From a virus: 20,566 nucleotides of DNA. The notes beneath the pieces were generated by a model that worked only from the letters and a program-made list of their open reading frames with translations, ran no database searches and was not told the origin of the DNA. This document shows positions 19,796-20,566 of the stretch, in pieces (position 1 is the first letter of the stretch; every line of letters begins with the position of its first letter). The DNA is taken from positions 1 through 20,566 of IMG/VR virus record IMGVR_UViG_3300021959_009794; one strand, 5' to 3'. The position numbers and the translations under genes are program-made.

Positions 19796-20566
19796 ATGAA
19801 AATAAGTTACGGAATAACAGTTTGTAATGAACACGAAGAACTTCAACATTTAATAGAGTTTATATTTCCTTTAATTGATAGAGAAGATGAGATAGTAATT
19901 GTTTATGATGATAATAGAGTTACGGGTGAAGTTTTAGATGTAATAGACCACCACAAAGATATAGTAAAAGCATTTCCTTTTGATTTCCAACAGAATTTCT
20001 TGGAAAATAAGAATTATATGAATTCTTTATGCGAAGGAGATTTCATATTTCAAATAGATGCAGATGAAATACCAAATGAAAGTTTAGTATCTAACTTAAA
20101 ACCTATTTTAGAATCAAACCCTACTTTAGATATGTTAATAGTCCCACGTAAAAACCTTGTAAAAGGTTTAACAGAGGCACATATTAAAAAATGGGGTTGG
20201 AGAGTAAATGAGAAAGGTTGGGTTAATTGGCCTGATCAACAAAAAAGAATATACAAAAACACACCAAAAATCCAATGGACAGGTCACCCAGTCCATGGTA
20301 TGGTAACAGGATATAAGGAATTTGCAGCTTTACCTGTAGAGGAAGGATTTAGTATTACTCATAATAAGCAAGTAGAAAGACAAGAAAAGCAAAATGAAAG
20401 ATATGATAATATAGAAAGGGGAATGACATTGCAAAACATTTACGAGAGATATATGGATACAAACCCAAGTGGTGGACATGGAGATAAAGGAACTGCTCAT
20501 TCTTATATTAATTCATATGAAAAATTATTAGAACCTTATAGAAAAAATAATATTAATTTATTAGAA
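19796..20566 (+). CDS. GT2-type glycosyltransferase (partial, runs off the end)
   Basis: An ATG at 19796 opens a frame with no stop through base 20566 (257 codons). It starts KISYGITVCNEHEELQHLIEFI and continues DEIVIVYDDNRV, a GT-A nucleotide-binding start, then the DxD-type metal site Q-I-D88-A-D90-E in FIFQIDADEIPNE and LIVPRKN. Further along come WPDQQKRIYKN and VHGMVTG, common in GT2 proteins acting on glycans. The C-terminus is missing. It belongs with the two GT4 genes just upstream. The acceptor is unknown. Confidence 0.88.
   Translation, partial: MKISYGITVCNEHEELQHLIEFIFPLIDREDEIVIVYDDNRVTGEVLDVIDHHKDIVKAFPFDFQQNFLENKNYMNSLCEGDFIFQIDADEIPNESLVSNLKPILESNPTLDMLIVPRKNLVKGLTEAHIKKWGWRVNEKGWVNWPDQQKRIYKNTPKIQWTGHPVHGMVTGYKEFAALPVEEGFSITHNKQVERQEKQNERYDNIERGMTLQNIYERYMDTNPSGGHGDKGTAHSYINSYEKLLEPYRKNNINLLE

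Overview
The window reads as AT-rich double-stranded DNA phage sequence from a T4-like myovirus. All forward genes are on one strand, tightly packed, often with overlapping stop/start codons (TAATG). The replication genes are of T4 type: family B polymerase (gp43-like), sliding clamp (gp45-like) and both clamp-loader subunits (gp44/gp62-like). Several small genes resemble proteins I know mainly from marine T4-like phages. The host is probably a Bacteroidota bacterium. Almost no gene has a Shine-Dalgarno sequence and starts follow A-rich stretches. One small gene resembles DUF4494, a family common in Bacteroidota. A recurrent promoter-like element has (T/G)TG, 19-20 bases, then TATATT, close to the Bacteroidota -33/-7 pattern. 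The host is an inference; no structural gene or host marker is present to settle it.

Layout. 1-57: tail of an upstream gene. 60-5090: nucleotide-metabolism block with queC, a 48-aa gene, tRNA-Gln(TTG), two overlapping mini membrane proteins, a thioredoxin, queD, queE, a 46-aa gene, folE, a phosphoribosyltransferase, a DUF4494-like gene and a MazG/PRA-PH-like pyrophosphohydrolase. It ends at a hairpin terminator (5100-5117). 5147-9802: replication block with a DNA polymerase split between motifs B and C, the gap holding a ManC-type cupin and an unknown gene, then the clamp and a 2OG-Fe(II) oxygenase-like gene. 9904-12828: chaperone block with Hsp20, an unknown gene, GroES, GroEL and a histone H1-like mini protein, closed by a second terminator (12835-12867). 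12881-16364: clamp loader gp44/gp62, small unknowns, an Nmad1/DUF1599 protein and a Cas4/RecB-like Fe-S nuclease. 16415-20566: a ribbon-helix-helix-like gene behind a perfect TATAAATA late-type promoter, then glycosyltransferase genes, the last running off the window.

How they work together. FolE, QueD, QueE and QueC form the complete GTP-to-preQ0 pathway, with no QueF or transglycosylase (DpdA/TGT) in view. Together with the Nmad1 protein this suggests 7-deazaguanine modification of phage DNA, with the inserting enzyme outside the window. The most unusual points are: a QueC in which the usual zinc-binding cysteines are absent; a QueE with an enlarged Fe-S loop (CX3CX7C); a replicative polymerase split in the palm domain around two unrelated genes; a full GroEL/GroES/Hsp20 set; and a promoter family in which two members lie exactly 6 bases before an ATG, predicting leaderless or near-leaderless mRNAs for the clamp and clamp-loader operons.
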